A stretch of 64,000 nt of DNA from Lachnospiraceae bacterium (GCA_029053015.1 JAIDHX010000019.1:16130-80129), one strand, 5' to 3'; positions 43,350 through 54,043 are shown, counted from the stretch's first letter. Numbers and translations: made by a program. Notes: a model not told the origin generated them from the sequence alone.

Positions 43350-44606
43350 ATGAATGTAACACAGAATGACAGATTAAAGCAAGTAACATCTGACATTTTG
43401 GTAGTTGGTGTTGATGTTGGATCCAGACCCACTTCGGCAGGGTGTTTGACTGAGGGGGATTTGAACTCTCCCGTAGGGTATTTTAGTTCAGTAACACTGG
43501 AATGGGCTTCCTTAGGTGGACAGAGGAACTCATGAATAAGACCGGGATGAAAAAGGTTATCGTTGGCTGCGAGCCTACCGGCTGCTACTGGCTTACCTTC
43601 CAGAAGTTTTTACAGGAACATGGAGTGTAGCTTGTGACAGTCAATCCGTTTACGGTAAACAGGAGCATGGAATTGGACGACAACAGTCCTGAAAAGAGTG
43701 ATCTGAAAGCCCCCAAGACCATTGCTTTACTTGTGAAAGATGGAAGGTTTTCAACGTCGTATTCGCTGGGCGGGGTTTATACCGAGATCAGGGAGGCTTC
43801 CGTATGCAGGGATCAGATCATGAAATAGCATGTGGGGCTGTCCAATCAGATACAGGGCTGGCTCCAGAAGTTCTTACCAGAGTATTTGGAGTGTTATGCG
43901 GATTGGAACTCAACCAGCGGATTAATGCTTTTAAAAGAAGCCACTCCCACAGGATATCCTAAAAATCGGAGCAGGAGGGATCAACCAGATATGGCGAGAG
44001 GCAAAGGTGCGAGCAACAGGAATAAAGAGGGCGCAGACGCTGGTAGAAGCTACACAGAACAGTGTAGGACTGGAAGCCGGAGAGGCAGGCTTGAGATATG
44101 GATTCTTGTAAATGACTACATTCTGAAAGCGGAGTAGCTTAAGAGACTTGATGAATATCTGGAAGAAAAAGTAAAAGAAGTACCAAACGTGGAGAAACTG
44201 CTCGCCATAAAAGGAGTAGGGCTGGGTACCGTGATTGGCTTTGTTGCAGAGGTTGGAGTATCAGGCGTTTCACCGACCCGAAGCAGATACAGAAGCTTGC
44301 CGGATTAGAGATAGTCAAGAAAAGATTTGGCAAGAAGAAAGGGAGCCACGGATTAGCAAGAGGGGCAGAAGAAAACCGCGGAGAACAATGTACGAATCCG
44401 CAAGGGCACTGATCAACTGGAATTCGGCATTTCAAGGTGTATTTCTTTATTACCGGAACAGGGAAAGGAATTCTCTTGGAGGAATGCAGGCGAAGATAGT
44501 GGTAGCCTGTAAAGCGATCACGATATTTTATGTAGTATTACAGACAAGCTGCGAGTTTGATGAAGAACGGTTCCGTAGGGATATCATTAGGCCGGAAGCA
44601 GCATAG
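43350..44606 (+). pseudogene. IS110-family transposase, degraded
   Basis: Spread over several frames: 43,350-43,535 (ILVVGVDVGS, the DEDD start), 43,634-43,828 (VNPFTVNRSMELDDNSPEKSD, ALLVKDGRF), 43,832-44,137 (IQGWLQKFLPEYLECYADW) and 44,235-44,606 (QAKIVVACKAITIFYVVL). Order and spacing follow an intact IS110 transposase, with stops and frameshifts between. The element is dead. Confidence 0.85.
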
Positions 44607-45066
44607 CAGCAGGTGAATAAAGCACACTATACCAAGAAACATCCGCCAAGGGTTCGAGTGGTGCTGGATTACAGGGGTGATCTCTAGGCAATGACAAAGC
44701 AGAGCAAAGCCGTTATAGCATTTAAATAGGGAATAACCCTAGATAGGAGCAGAAACGGCATCCACTATGGACGGGCTGGACGAAGAAATTTGGACTCTGT
44801 GTAAAAGCATCAAATGATCCTGTTAGACATGAGAGGTTAGCAGCCATAGGGAAGAATGGGACACGGAATCGCCTTCATAGAAAAAGGATGACGTTTTCAT
44901 TTGTGTATCTTTCTGACTGGAAAACGAAGTGCATTGTACCTGAAATGACGCAGTTTTTGCCCATTAACAAATGCGGAGTTATTGTTGTAACTTTATAAAC
45001 CATTGCATGAATAGCTAAAATATAGGTTTTTTTGTGCAAAATAAATAAGAAAGTATAGAGAGAATA
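44607..45066. other. Gene-free stretch
   Basis: Probably the right end of the IS110 remnant at first (moderate GC), then AT-rich sequence from about 44,990. All frames are broken by stops. No RNA gene or repeat recognised. Confidence 0.4.
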
Positions 45067-45901
45067 ATGTTAGCAGAAGAAGATATTATAAAACAAGTGG
45101 TGAATTGGCACTATACCTGTGAAGAATTATTTTGAAGTTAGAAACATAAGGAAAAATATGCTTGTAAATTATAGTGCAAAAATGGAAGTTGAACATATGG
45201 ACAAAATAATGTCTTCAGAAAAATTAATACTGAAACTAAAGTTTTTTTATCTGCATATATTAGAGGTGGTGCAAAAAAAATTTTAATCAAGTTAAAATTT
45301 TAGACATCGCATTAGATAAAGTAAAAGAAGATGATAAAATATTAACTATAGATGCAGATTGGATAAGTGACTTTTGGGATAAAGCAAAAAATATTTCCAG
45401 TGAAGAAATTCAAAATATATGGGGAAGTGTTTTATATTTTAGTTTTGTGAATGGAACATGTACAAAAACATTGCTAAACGCTCTATGTTTAATAGAAAAA
45501 GGGGTATATCTGATTTTGAGTTAATCAGAAAATTTACTTTTCAGCAGGCGCAAGATCCTATTAAAGTTTATAATTGTATATATTTTATAGATGAAAGCAA
45601 AATGTATAAAGAATTAGGTTTGCATAAGTATAGTTTTCATTATCTTTCAACAATAGGATTAGTAGAATATGACTGGAACCATAAATTTATTTTGCCAAAG
45701 CAAAAATTAGTTTTGAAATATGGAGATAGTATAGTAAAAATTAGAAGTGAAGAGAGATTGGAATATGGAAATGTTAGTTTAACCTCAGATGGATCATTGT
45801 TACATAATGCTTTAAAACCAGTATATAATGAAGAGTATTTCAATTTTTACATAAGAAAATGTAAAGAAAGTAGCGAAACTGTTATTGCAGATAATTACTA
45901 A
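45067..45901 (+). pseudogene. DUF2806-like gene, frameshifted remnant
   Basis: Two matching parts in different frames. Part 1 (~45,280-45,430) reads ILDIALDKVKEDDKILTID and WISDFWDKAKNISSEEIQN, the conserved centre of DUF2806-type proteins. Part 2 (45,458-45,901, 147 codons) reads FELIRKFTFQQAQD and YLSTIGLVEYD, matching their C-terminal region. A frameshift near 45,435 and earlier stops break the gene. Family name is from memory and moderately sure. Part 2 could in principle be made alone from its ATG. Confidence 0.55.
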
Positions 45902-45973
45902 TTGATTTAGCAATGAAATGTTGCGTTTATTTGATGAATATTTGGGTTAGATTATTAATGGAGGAATTTTGCA

Positions 45974-46714
45974 ATGGGGCGTAAGCAGGTATTATATGGC
46001 GGTGGGTATAAAGAGATTAGTAAATATCCTTTAGAATTAAAAAGGAAAAAATGGTTATTGTCTTATAATGATTTATATTATTTATGTGTTAATAAACAGA
46101 AAAATCAAATAGAAAAAGAAATAATTGAAATAGAAGAGAAAATTGGATATTTGGAATCGAAAGGGAATGATGTCGAAATTGTTTGAAAAGTATGTTCTGC
46201 TTTTCTGGCTATACTAATTCCAATATCTGCTTTTATTAGTTTTGATACAATAGAAAAATTAGTTGAGATTGACAATAATATATTAAAACTTTTATTTATT
46301 GGTGGAGTTATAATAGTTTATTTATTTTTTGTTTCATTATTTGTATCTTTTATTAATATACAGAATGCAAAACTATATAATTATAATTTATATAAGAGGG
46401 TATCGATAGAATTACATAAAGTTAAAGATAAAGAAGAAAAAAGCAAAAAACATAATATGAACAAAGAAAAAAGGAAAACTGAAAATTTGCACATGATATT
46501 ATCTATTATCTGGAAAAATATGATTTTTGCCTTGGTAAAAGAATTTCTAGTGATGAATTTGCATTCATTATTAGAACGGCAGGATACAAACTTACTTTTA
46601 AAAATTGTAATTAATACCCCAGGACTGAGGTTTAGCCAGTCACAAGCATATATTATAATAGACAGAGATAAAATTAATAGGGAAATTAGAAATAAATATG
46701 ATAAAGACAGGTAA
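45974..46714 (+). pseudogene. Hypothetical membrane protein gene with a frameshift
   Basis: Frame 1 (45,974-46,186, 70 codons, MGRKQVLYGGGYKEIS) ends in TGA; a second frame running about 46,196-46,714 without an early start codon continues with two clear membrane helices (SAFLAILIPISAFISF; LFIGGVIIVYLFFVSLF) and a basic helical tail. Joined, they make a ~245-residue protein. GGAGG lies 8 bp before the ATG. Either a frameshifted gene or a sequencing slip. Not recognised. Confidence 0.5.
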
Positions 46715-46813
46715 AAAAATATATAAAAAATGATGAGTTGGATTGTAATAAAATTCTAGTTTAATGGAGGTGTGATTAAATTGTCTAGTAAAGGAAATAA
46801 CGAGAAATGAAAT

Positions 46814-47350
46814 TTGTATGTATTGAGATATAATTACTCTAGTAATTACTATGTTGGAACTACTATAAACTTTGAAAGAAGAATGGAAGAACATTGGAAA
46901 CAAACTTCAGCAAAAAGGGAATTATCAATATGGTCAGAAAAAAATAAATCAACAAAAGGTTTTCAATTTTATTGGTTTAAAATTGAAAAGGAGGGTGTTG
47001 AACAGGGAGAAGCAGAACATTGTGAAAACCAGTTGGCTGAACAGCTTGTGCGAGAAATAAAAACATTAAAAGAAATCAACAATGAAGAGTTTAGTGAAGG
47101 AGGGCATGTAGGAAATGGACAATGTGTTGACAGAAAATATCGTGTTAATAAGATTAATGTTGGTGTTCCAATTGATGAAAGAATTAAAAAATATTTAAAA
47201 AATTTAGAATTTTTGGATACAGAAAAAGGAAGATTTTCAATGAAATGTTGTAGAATCGGTTATGTTGAAGAATATCATCACAATCAACGTAATAAAAGAT
47301 GGAGAGAAGTTGAATTGGTGGAGTTTTTAAATGATAATAAAGAAAAATAA
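46814..47350 (+). CDS. GIY-YIG nuclease-domain protein, N-terminus interrupted
   Basis: 178 residues from a TTG start. The GIY-YIG core is visible as YVLRYNYSSNYYVGTT with the downstream NFERRMEEHW; basic C-terminal half (NQRNKRWREVELVEF). The only good ribosome site (GGAGG at about 46,766) points to TTG 46,781, but that frame meets TGA at 46,808 after nine codons, where a Trp would fit. So the gene may be knocked out by one nonsense change, or be translated poorly from 46,814. Biological role unknown. Confidence 0.55.
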   Translation: MYVLRYNYSSNYYVGTTINFERRMEEHWKQTSAKRELSIWSEKNKSTKGFQFYWFKIEKEGVEQGEAEHCENQLAEQLVREIKTLKEINNEEFSEGGHVGNGQCVDRKYRVNKINVGVPIDERIKKYLKNLEFLDTEKGRFSMKCCRIGYVEEYHHNQRNKRWREVELVEFLNDNKEK

Positions 47351-47467
47351 TAGTGTTTTTTGATTTGAAAAGTAACGATATTACTTAGAGAAGTGTAAAC
47401 GCTTTATAAATATTAATATGAAAGTGAAATTTCATTGTGATAGGATAAAACTGAAGGTAAATAGAGT

Positions 47468-48493
47468 ATGAAAATTCAAAAGCAAAAAGAACAACCAAAA
47501 GAAATTAGAAGAATTTGCATGGTTTCATCAGCGGTCTTTAGTGCGGCATCTTGCATATATGGTTGGACAGCACCTATAGGTGCTGCATTAGGATTGGCTG
47601 CGAGTTTGACTGAAGACATAAAGATTGAAAATAAGGAAGAATTTTCCAAAGTAGTAGAAAGAGCTTTACAACGTACAAAAACAAGTCTGCATTTTGATTA
47701 TAAAAAAGCTATATTAGATGAACTTTGTACAATGGAAATAGAGCCAGACACTTTAAGTGAATTAATAAAGAGAACAGAAACATATCAAAAAACGTATTGT
47801 ACACAAAAGGATATTAAAGAAATTATAAGTGTTTTTGAAATGAACTTTAGAGATGAAATAGCTAATAATTCTCATCTTAGTAATCTATATATTTTATCGT
47901 CTGGATTTATGACTTTAGAAAAGTTAGAGTTAATAAACAGTATATTAATCAAAGATGAAGAAAAAATAGATAAAATTCATGTTGAAGTATCTGGAATTAA
48001 TAAAATGCTCATAGATATAGAAAATGGTTTTAATGAATTTATAAATGGTCTTTCATTTGTTTTAATTGCGATGGCAGTATTTTTGGGAATAAATATATTT
48101 ACGGAGTATACATATGATCAGATGATGATTGGAACAGCACTTGCTTGTTATGGAATTTCTGAATTTCTTGTATATTTTCTTAATAAAAGTGGGTATGTTA
48201 TGTCATTACACTGCATGGTAGATAGAATACATATAACACATAGAAAGCAAGGAATGCATGTAATAAATAGAATACACAAAGTATATAATGTGTGTTGTAA
48301 TATTATAACAATATTTATTATACCTATTTTAATAACAGTTGCCTGCTTTTTGATTATATTTTTGAATATGGGAATAGATAAAGGAATATTGCTGTCAGCA
48401 TCACTAAATTTAATATGTGGAAATAGTGTAAGTATTCTGATAAAAAATCTTTTATCTAATAAAAATACAGATGATGAACAAAATGTAAATTGA
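47468..48493 (+). CDS. Membrane protein with helical N-terminal domain (possible defence effector)
   Basis: 341 residues. Residues ~1-190 are helical and soluble-looking after a hydrophobic patch at 20-45 (AAS-YGWTAPIGAALGLAASL); the part RNLR-like NNSHLSNLYILSSGFMTLEKLELINS and the coiled EEKIDKIHVEVSGINK resembles the sensor segment that precedes NTPase domains in some STAND proteins, but no NTPase follows. Instead there are four predicted membrane helices (~195-330). Weak ribosome site. Not recognised; defence-like neighbours suggest but do not prove a role. Confidence 0.55.
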   Translation: MKIQKQKEQPKEIRRICMVSSAVFSAASCIYGWTAPIGAALGLAASLTEDIKIENKEEFSKVVERALQRTKTSLHFDYKKAILDELCTMEIEPDTLSELIKRTETYQKTYCTQKDIKEIISVFEMNFRDEIANNSHLSNLYILSSGFMTLEKLELINSILIKDEEKIDKIHVEVSGINKMLIDIENGFNEFINGLSFVLIAMAVFLGINIFTEYTYDQMMIGTALACYGISEFLVYFLNKSGYVMSLHCMVDRIHITHRKQGMHVINRIHKVYNVCCNIITIFIIPILITVACFLIIFLNMGIDKGILLSASLNLICGNSVSILIKNLLSNKNTDDEQNVN

Positions 48494-48715
48494 TAAAATT
48501 TTAATCTGGTTTTATGAAAAATCAATTGTGGTGTAACAAATATATTTTTATAAAGTTGCCATGAAATAACTATTTTGCGAGGAGACCAGCTATGAAAAAT
48601 CAAGCCTAAATTAGCAGAAGATTTCTTTATCATATCGGCGGTGAAAAAGGATAACTTTAATAAAGCTCCCTAAGGGTGCATTTTCAAAATCTATCGATAT
48701 TGGTATACAGACCTC

Positions 48716-49890
48716 TTAGTCGAGGTTAAATTCTACTTCGTCAGTGAGCATCTTCCAGATGACTCTGACAAGCTTGCCGGCACAGTGCCTGAGGGCATTG
48801 TAGTGAGTCTGGCTTTCCGCTATCTTGGCATCATAGTATGCCTTGAAGGTGGAATTATTCTTTACCACATTATGGGCTGCGTTCATGAGTGCATATCTAA
48901 GCACTCTAGAGCCGCGTTTGGACATTCTGGTGCGTTTGACCCAATAATTACCGGACTGGTAAACAGAAGGATCCAAACTGGCAAAAGCAAGCAGCTTAGA
49001 GGGGCTTGAGAATCGGTGTATATCACCAATTTCGCCAAGTATCATTCCAACATTGATGTAACCGATACCCGGAATGGTCATGATAACAGAGTCATTAAAT
49101 CTCGTGATCTCTGTCAGTTCAGCCTCGACACTGTTTAACTGGCTATCTAGTAACGCGATCTGTGCAATAGAGTGGGTTATCTGAATAGATAGGGCGCTGC
49201 CGTTAGCGCCGACAGACTTCTTTGCGAGAACTTTTAATTCTTTCGCCTGCTTCTTTTTGAAGTGGCCGCGTGAGGCAGTTACAAGGAGGTGGCTCAGATG
49301 AGTCATGTGCGTGGAAGCAATGTCCTGAGGCGTAGGAGCCTCTTTCAAAAGTGCGTAGACAGCTTTCTGATGCAGGCTGGACTTGAGAAAATACTGAAAT
49401 ACTGCGGTTCCGGAAAGGCCTGGTCAGCATAGGAAGTCAGTGGGATATTTAACCGTGTGCGTTGCTTAATGGTTTTCTGACGAAACCGTCCCAACTGCTT
49501 AAGGTCCATTAGGTCAAGGTCATAGAAAAAAACAAACCTATAGGAATCCTGCAGCATGAGTGTTTTGGCAATGATGAATGTGCCGACTCTGTTGGTCTTG
49601 CGGATGTTATCTTTGCGTATGACCGAGGTTTTGATGGGGGTCAACACATACACGTTGTAATTACAGGCAACAAGGTATCTTACAAGGTTGTCGCCGTAGT
49701 GTGCCGTCGATTCAAGACCGATGATGCTGCTGGCGTCAGAGTAAGAAAGTTCAATAAGACGAGACTGCAGCAATTAGAAGCCATCACCGTCATTCGTAAA
49801 TTGAAACGGCTTCATGAGTTCTTAGCCATCAGAAGATATGGCTGATGCAAAATGGTTAAGTTTGGCAATATCAATGCCTACGTAGAACAT
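48716..49890 (-). pseudogene. Second IS110-family transposase, degraded
   Basis: Starts at ATG 49,890 with MFYVGIDIAKLNHFASAI, meets two in-frame TAA codons, continues at 49,345-49,773 (SSIIGLESTAHYGDNLVRYL), shifts frame, and ends at 48,716 ([36 protein letters not shown]). It belongs to a different IS110 subgroup from the remnant at 43,350. Dead element. Confidence 0.88.
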
Positions 49891-50166
49891 GAGGTGGTAC
49901 CTCCATTTCATAAAGTCTGATACCGTGATATCCACCAGCGATTAATTATCGTAGACTTGATTGAAATAAGAACTCATGGGCAGACGCTCTGGATCATCCA
50001 GCAGATAAACAATTCAGATAAAGGCAGCGGCAATACACTCCTGTTGAGTAGTCAGGCTACAGAATAATAATCAAAAGTCCACAGTATCTGAGTTGTATTG
50101 AATCACGATATTAAAAAGAAAGGAAGTTATGGTGTTTTGCTTCTATAAACATCATACAAGAAAAAT
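49891..50166 (-). other. Non-coding 5' region of the IS110 element; possible bridge RNA remnant
   Basis: About 230 nt of non-coding sequence precedes the IS110 start. In IS110-type elements this side encodes the bridge RNA. On the minus strand a CTGGATGATCCAG hairpin and other short stems are visible. As the transposase is broken, any RNA here is a relic. Right part includes the leader of the TIR-STAND gene. Confidence 0.35.
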
Positions 50167-52710
50167 ATGGATAAAATATTTCTGTCACATAGTAGTAAGG
50201 ATAAAAACTATATAAGGCCGATTTTTGATTATTTTGGTGGGGATAGATGTATATTTGATGAAATGACTTTTGAAATTGGTATGCCTACTCTTGAAGAGAT
50301 TTTTAAAGGAATAGATGAAACAGACATATTTGTGTTTTTTATATCAAATGATTCTTTAGACTCGGAATGGGTAAAGAAAGAAATATATACGGCAGAGAAA
50401 CAACTGAATAACGATGCAAAACAACTTTCACAGATTTTTCCGATTATTATTGATGATTCTATAACATATGCAGACGAAAGAATACCGGATTTTTTGAAAA
50501 AGGGATTTGGGGCATATAATTTAAGACACATACAAAATCATAAAGTCACTTGTAAAAAAATAAATGATCAATTAACCAAATTGCGAATGGAGAAAGATTT
50601 AGATTTTGGAAAGAAATTAACTTTTTTTTATGGTCGTGATATAGAAAAGAAAAGGTTTAAAGATAGTTTTGATGAACGTGATGAGAATGGAAAAATAAAA
50701 CATATTAAATGTCTTGTTATTTCAGGTATTGATGGAATTGGACGAAAGGCTTACGCTCGTGCAGCCTTAAAAGACTCTGAAATAATGGAACGCTACTATT
50801 TTCCTATGAGTGTATCATTATCTCAGAACGATACCATAGATGATTTGATACTAAAACTAAGTTTTGATTTGGGTTTAGGGGAATATACAATTGATGATAT
50901 ATCACTGTTTGGGACTATGGATTCTAAAATTGATATTTTAGCAGATTTGCTATGTACGGCACAAAAGTATCGTGAGCAAATTTTTATTGAAGACGATATG
51001 TGTATAGTTAAATCTTCTGAAATTACATATTGGTTTGACAAAGCATTACAAAAAATAGGTAGTAAAATTACGGTCATTGTAATAACACGCATAAGCCTTA
51101 ATTCTTTTAGATATATAAAGAATAAAGATGTTTTCAGTATTTCATTACAAAATCTTGAGCCAAGTGATACATATGGGTTTTTAAGAGGTTATTCAAAAAT
51201 CAGTGGAATACCTTTTGAAGATGAAGATATTGATTTTTTCTCTGAAATTTTATCAGGTTATCCTCTTCAGATACAGTATTGTGTGGATTTGGCAAAAGCT
51301 AATAATAGTATAAAATATGTAAAAGATCATTCATATATGGTTGCAGATATGCCAACGGCTAATTCAGCAAAAATTTTAGATATAATTATAAAAGCAAATT
51401 TAATAAAGGAATATAATGGTTTTTTTGCATTATTGGCACAGTTGGGTACTGTACCCGTTAATTTGCTTGAGGATGTAATGAAAATAAATTCTATTTATAA
51501 AGAAATATATAATAGGATTAGAATGTTTACTATCTGTAGCGTTGTTGGGACATCGGGAGAATACATAAAATTAAATTCTGTTATTAGAGATTACATTTTG
51601 AGAAGTGGTTTTGAGTTAACACAGGATATTAAAGAAGTACTCAATCAAAATATTGAGCAGTTTATTCAGCGAGTAGATGATCCAGAATATATGAATTATT
51701 TGTCTTTTGCAGAGTTTTCATATTACGTAAAAGAAAATTTAAAGAAAAACAACTCGGTTCCTAATAAATTTTTGTATTCCACTATATACGTAAAAACAAT
51801 TATTGAATTATATAATTCTGGTATTAGAAAATACGATAGGATTTTGGATATTGTCAAAGAAATGAAACAGTCGGGAACCTTTTCCAGTTGTGATGACGAT
51901 GTAAAAGATGTTATACAATTTTATTTTTGTAGTTCGTTGGCTAGACTTAAAATGATAGAATTTGATGCAGAAGTATCTTATTTTAGAGATAAATCATTGT
52001 ATGAGCAGTATAATTTTTTGAGAGGCTTCAATTATCGCTTGCAAGGGTTATATCAAATGGCTGAGAGGAGTTACCTGAATGTATTGGATAAAAATCCCAA
52101 ACATGACAAAGCGAGAAGAGAACTGGTTCTTATCTATACGAATATGCAAGATTATGATACGGCATTGGATTTAGCAGAACAGAATTATAGAGATTATCCT
52201 GAAAATATGTACCAGATGCAGGCATACTTTGATTGTTTGATTTATAAACCTACTTTATCTGAAGGGCAAAGAAATGATATTGAGGACATAATGAAAACTG
52301 CAGAAAGTATATATAGAACAACGGCTAGTGAGATTTATTTTCAATTGAAAGCGAAATATTTAGCATTTATTGATCATAATAAAAAGAGAGCATTAGAAGT
52401 TTTAGAAGAAGGATCTAGTAAATTTGCGCGCTCATTATATATACAAAGGGATTATTTTGATATTTGTAGACGCTATAGTGACAGAACTGGAATGGAAAAG
52501 GCTTTTGATAAGATTAAAAGTATTGCAACTTCAGATAATGCAACTTTTATGACGACATTGCTATGTAGGGAAGCATACTTAAGTGCGTATCAAGGCAAAT
52601 CAAAAGTAGCTATAGAATTAAAATTAAGAGGAGATAAGCATTTCACAGAGAATGCTATTGATAATATTATGAGTCATGTGGAAAATATCATAGGAAAGAA
52701 AAATGTTTAA
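50167..52710 (+). CDS. TIR-STAND-TPR protein (predicted anti-phage NADase)
   Basis: 847 residues. N-terminal TIR domain (~1-140, IFLSHSSKDKNYI start); Glu72 in SEWVKKEI aligns with the catalytic Glu of SARM1-type TIR NADases. Then a STAND-type NTPase (~150-450): the P-loop reads GIDGIGRKA (187-195) with Arg-Lys where Lys-Thr is usual, and IFIEDDM is the Walker B. The C-terminal ~350 residues are TPR-like (AERSYLNVLDKNPKHDKAR). Such proteins sense infection through the C-terminus and deplete NAD. Weak ribosome site. AT-rich. No partner gene is obvious. Confidence 0.85.
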   Translation: MDKIFLSHSSKDKNYIRPIFDYFGGDRCIFDEMTFEIGMPTLEEIFKGIDETDIFVFFISNDSLDSEWVKKEIYTAEKQLNNDAKQLSQIFPIIIDDSITYADERIPDFLKKGFGAYNLRHIQNHKVTCKKINDQLTKLRMEKDLDFGKKLTFFYGRDIEKKRFKDSFDERDENGKIKHIKCLVISGIDGIGRKAYARAALKDSEIMERYYFPMSVSLSQNDTIDDLILKLSFDLGLGEYTIDDISLFGTMDSKIDILADLLCTAQKYREQIFIEDDMCIVKSSEITYWFDKALQKIGSKITVIVITRISLNSFRYIKNKDVFSISLQNLEPSDTYGFLRGYSKISGIPFEDEDIDFFSEILSGYPLQIQYCVDLAKANNSIKYVKDHSYMVADMPTANSAKILDIIIKANLIKEYNGFFALLAQLGTVPVNLLEDVMKINSIYKEIYNRIRMFTICSVVGTSGEYIKLNSVIRDYILRSGFELTQDIKEVLNQNIEQFIQRVDDPEYMNYLSFAEFSYYVKENLKKNNSVPNKFLYSTIYVKTIIELYNSGIRKYDRILDIVKEMKQSGTFSSCDDDVKDVIQFYFCSSLARLKMIEFDAEVSYFRDKSLYEQYNFLRGFNYRLQGLYQMAERSYLNVLDKNPKHDKARRELVLIYTNMQDYDTALDLAEQNYRDYPENMYQMQAYFDCLIYKPTLSEGQRNDIEDIMKTAESIYRTTASEIYFQLKAKYLAFIDHNKKRALEVLEEGSSKFARSLYIQRDYFDICRRYSDRTGMEKAFDKIKSIATSDNATFMTTLLCREAYLSAYQGKSKVAIELKLRGDKHFTENAIDNIMSHVENIIGKKNV

Positions 52711-53634
52711 ATTTAATGCCGTATTAAAGGATTGATATATTGCTATATATAGCAAGAAGTAAAAATTTTTTAGAACCATTACCTATGCAAATTATAATGC
52801 TTAACATTCTAGGTGTCTTGTTAGAACAATTATTGTTTGCAAAAATTAAGCGGATGTTGTTTTTTTAAGAGATATATAAATGAAAATTCTAATTTCCAAT
52901 CTATGTTGGGGAGAATAGAGTAAGCAGAAGTGGTGAAAACAATATCAAAAAGCTTTTATGATAAAGGTAAAAAAGTTTGCCTATGAGTAGAATGTCGCGG
53001 GCTAAACTTAAAGAATAGGAAGTGTCCATATAAACAAGAAAAGTTTATTACATGCGCATGGGAATGCTAGCGTCATATGTTTTTGCTTCCATATACAGAA
53101 GAAATGGCATGATCAGATAAAGACCGATGTAGGCGAGCGTATACAGACACTTCGCGGCGTAAAGGGGTGAGATAGTGGTAGGTGATTAAGAGTGGTATGC
53201 ATAGACCTATACCCTGTGCGTTAGCATAACGTAAAAGATAAGTGTCTCGGATTTCGCGTAATACTTAAAAGAAAGAATTAACTAGATAATTTATGATGGG
53301 CTTCTAAAGTTGCAGAGTAAGTGGAATAAAGTATTTTAGAGAGGAGGGTACTATATAGTAACAATAGGCAATCTAGCGGAAGAAGCGGTAGGGAAGTATA
53401 GTATATTGTAGAGCGATGAGAAGAGTCAAGAAAAGGAGATAGAGGAGGAGCCGCTTTTTAGCGGCACAAGGAACAGAGGCCTCTTGGGGACCATAGCAAA
53501 CTCCCGCTTGAAGTGAGGAACGGGACTGTTGGTGCGTTGCAAATGAAATATTGTTTTACATTAGCCTCTTAGTAAGAATTCGATATAAATATGTTATAAT
53601 ATTAATGCTATTATGTTACGAAAAGGGGATAAAA
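52711..53634. other. Long non-coding stretch with a GC-richer block
   Basis: 924 bp. 52,711-53,030 is AT-rich and empty. 53,030-53,540 is visibly GC-richer. On the minus strand (~53,270-53,060) one frame reads ILSFKYYAKSETLIFYVM, two stops, then ISPLYAAKCLYTLAYIGLYL, hydrophobic and gene-like, suggesting the tail of a dead membrane-protein gene. 53,440-53,540 has hairpins (GCCGCTTTTTAGCGGC; TCCCG...CGGGA; AGAGGCCTCT). No group II intron or RNA gene could be recognised. Confidence 0.35.
53592..53600 (+). promoter_or_regulatory. Extended -10 promoter of the two-gene membrane module
   Basis: TGT-TATAAT 35 bp before the ATG at 53,635; no strong -35. Confidence 0.45.
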
Positions 53635-54042
53635 ATGATAGGATATGTACAAGATTTTTGGGATACATATATTGTAAGTAATGAAGGGATAACCACACTA
53701 CTTGTGATTTTGATATTATTGTTAAAGTTATATGTAAACAGAAGAGCTGAGGCAATAGATTATAAAAAAATGCTTGTATCTATCCCAGGTGAAATTATTT
53801 TTTTAGTGTTGGGTTTTCAAATGTCATGTATGATAGAAAATGAAACCAAAAATAATTCAAATAGTGTATATGTCTCTGGGATTGTATTTTCATTAATTTT
53901 ATTGGTGATTCAGTATGCATTAGAAAAATGGACGGAAGATAAACTTAGTGGTAATGTAGAAAGCAAAGTTAAAGTAAGAATATTAATAATGTATATTTTA
54001 GCCATATTTACATATTTTGAAACAATATATGGGGGAGTTTAA
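53635..54042 (+). CDS. Small integral membrane protein, partner of the 54,044 gene
   Basis: 135 residues with about four membrane helices (~17-33, ~48-66, ~75-95 and the C-terminal ~118-132). Start at ATG 53,635 with AAAAGGGGAT upstream; the longer frame from 53,551 has no ribosome site. The next gene starts 1 bp after its stop. Not recognised. The pairing suggests the two products form one membrane complex. Confidence 0.65.
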   Translation: MIGYVQDFWDTYIVSNEGITTLLVILILLLKLYVNRRAEAIDYKKMLVSIPGEIIFLVLGFQMSCMIENETKNNSNSVYVSGIVFSLILLVIQYALEKWTEDKLSGNVESKVKVRILIMYILAIFTYFETIYGGV

Positions 54043-54043
54043 G

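Noticed and set aside
53440..53540. Group II intron domain V/VI or retron RNA
   Set aside because: Hairpins are present but the domain V consensus is absent, and no reverse transcriptase is encoded nearby.
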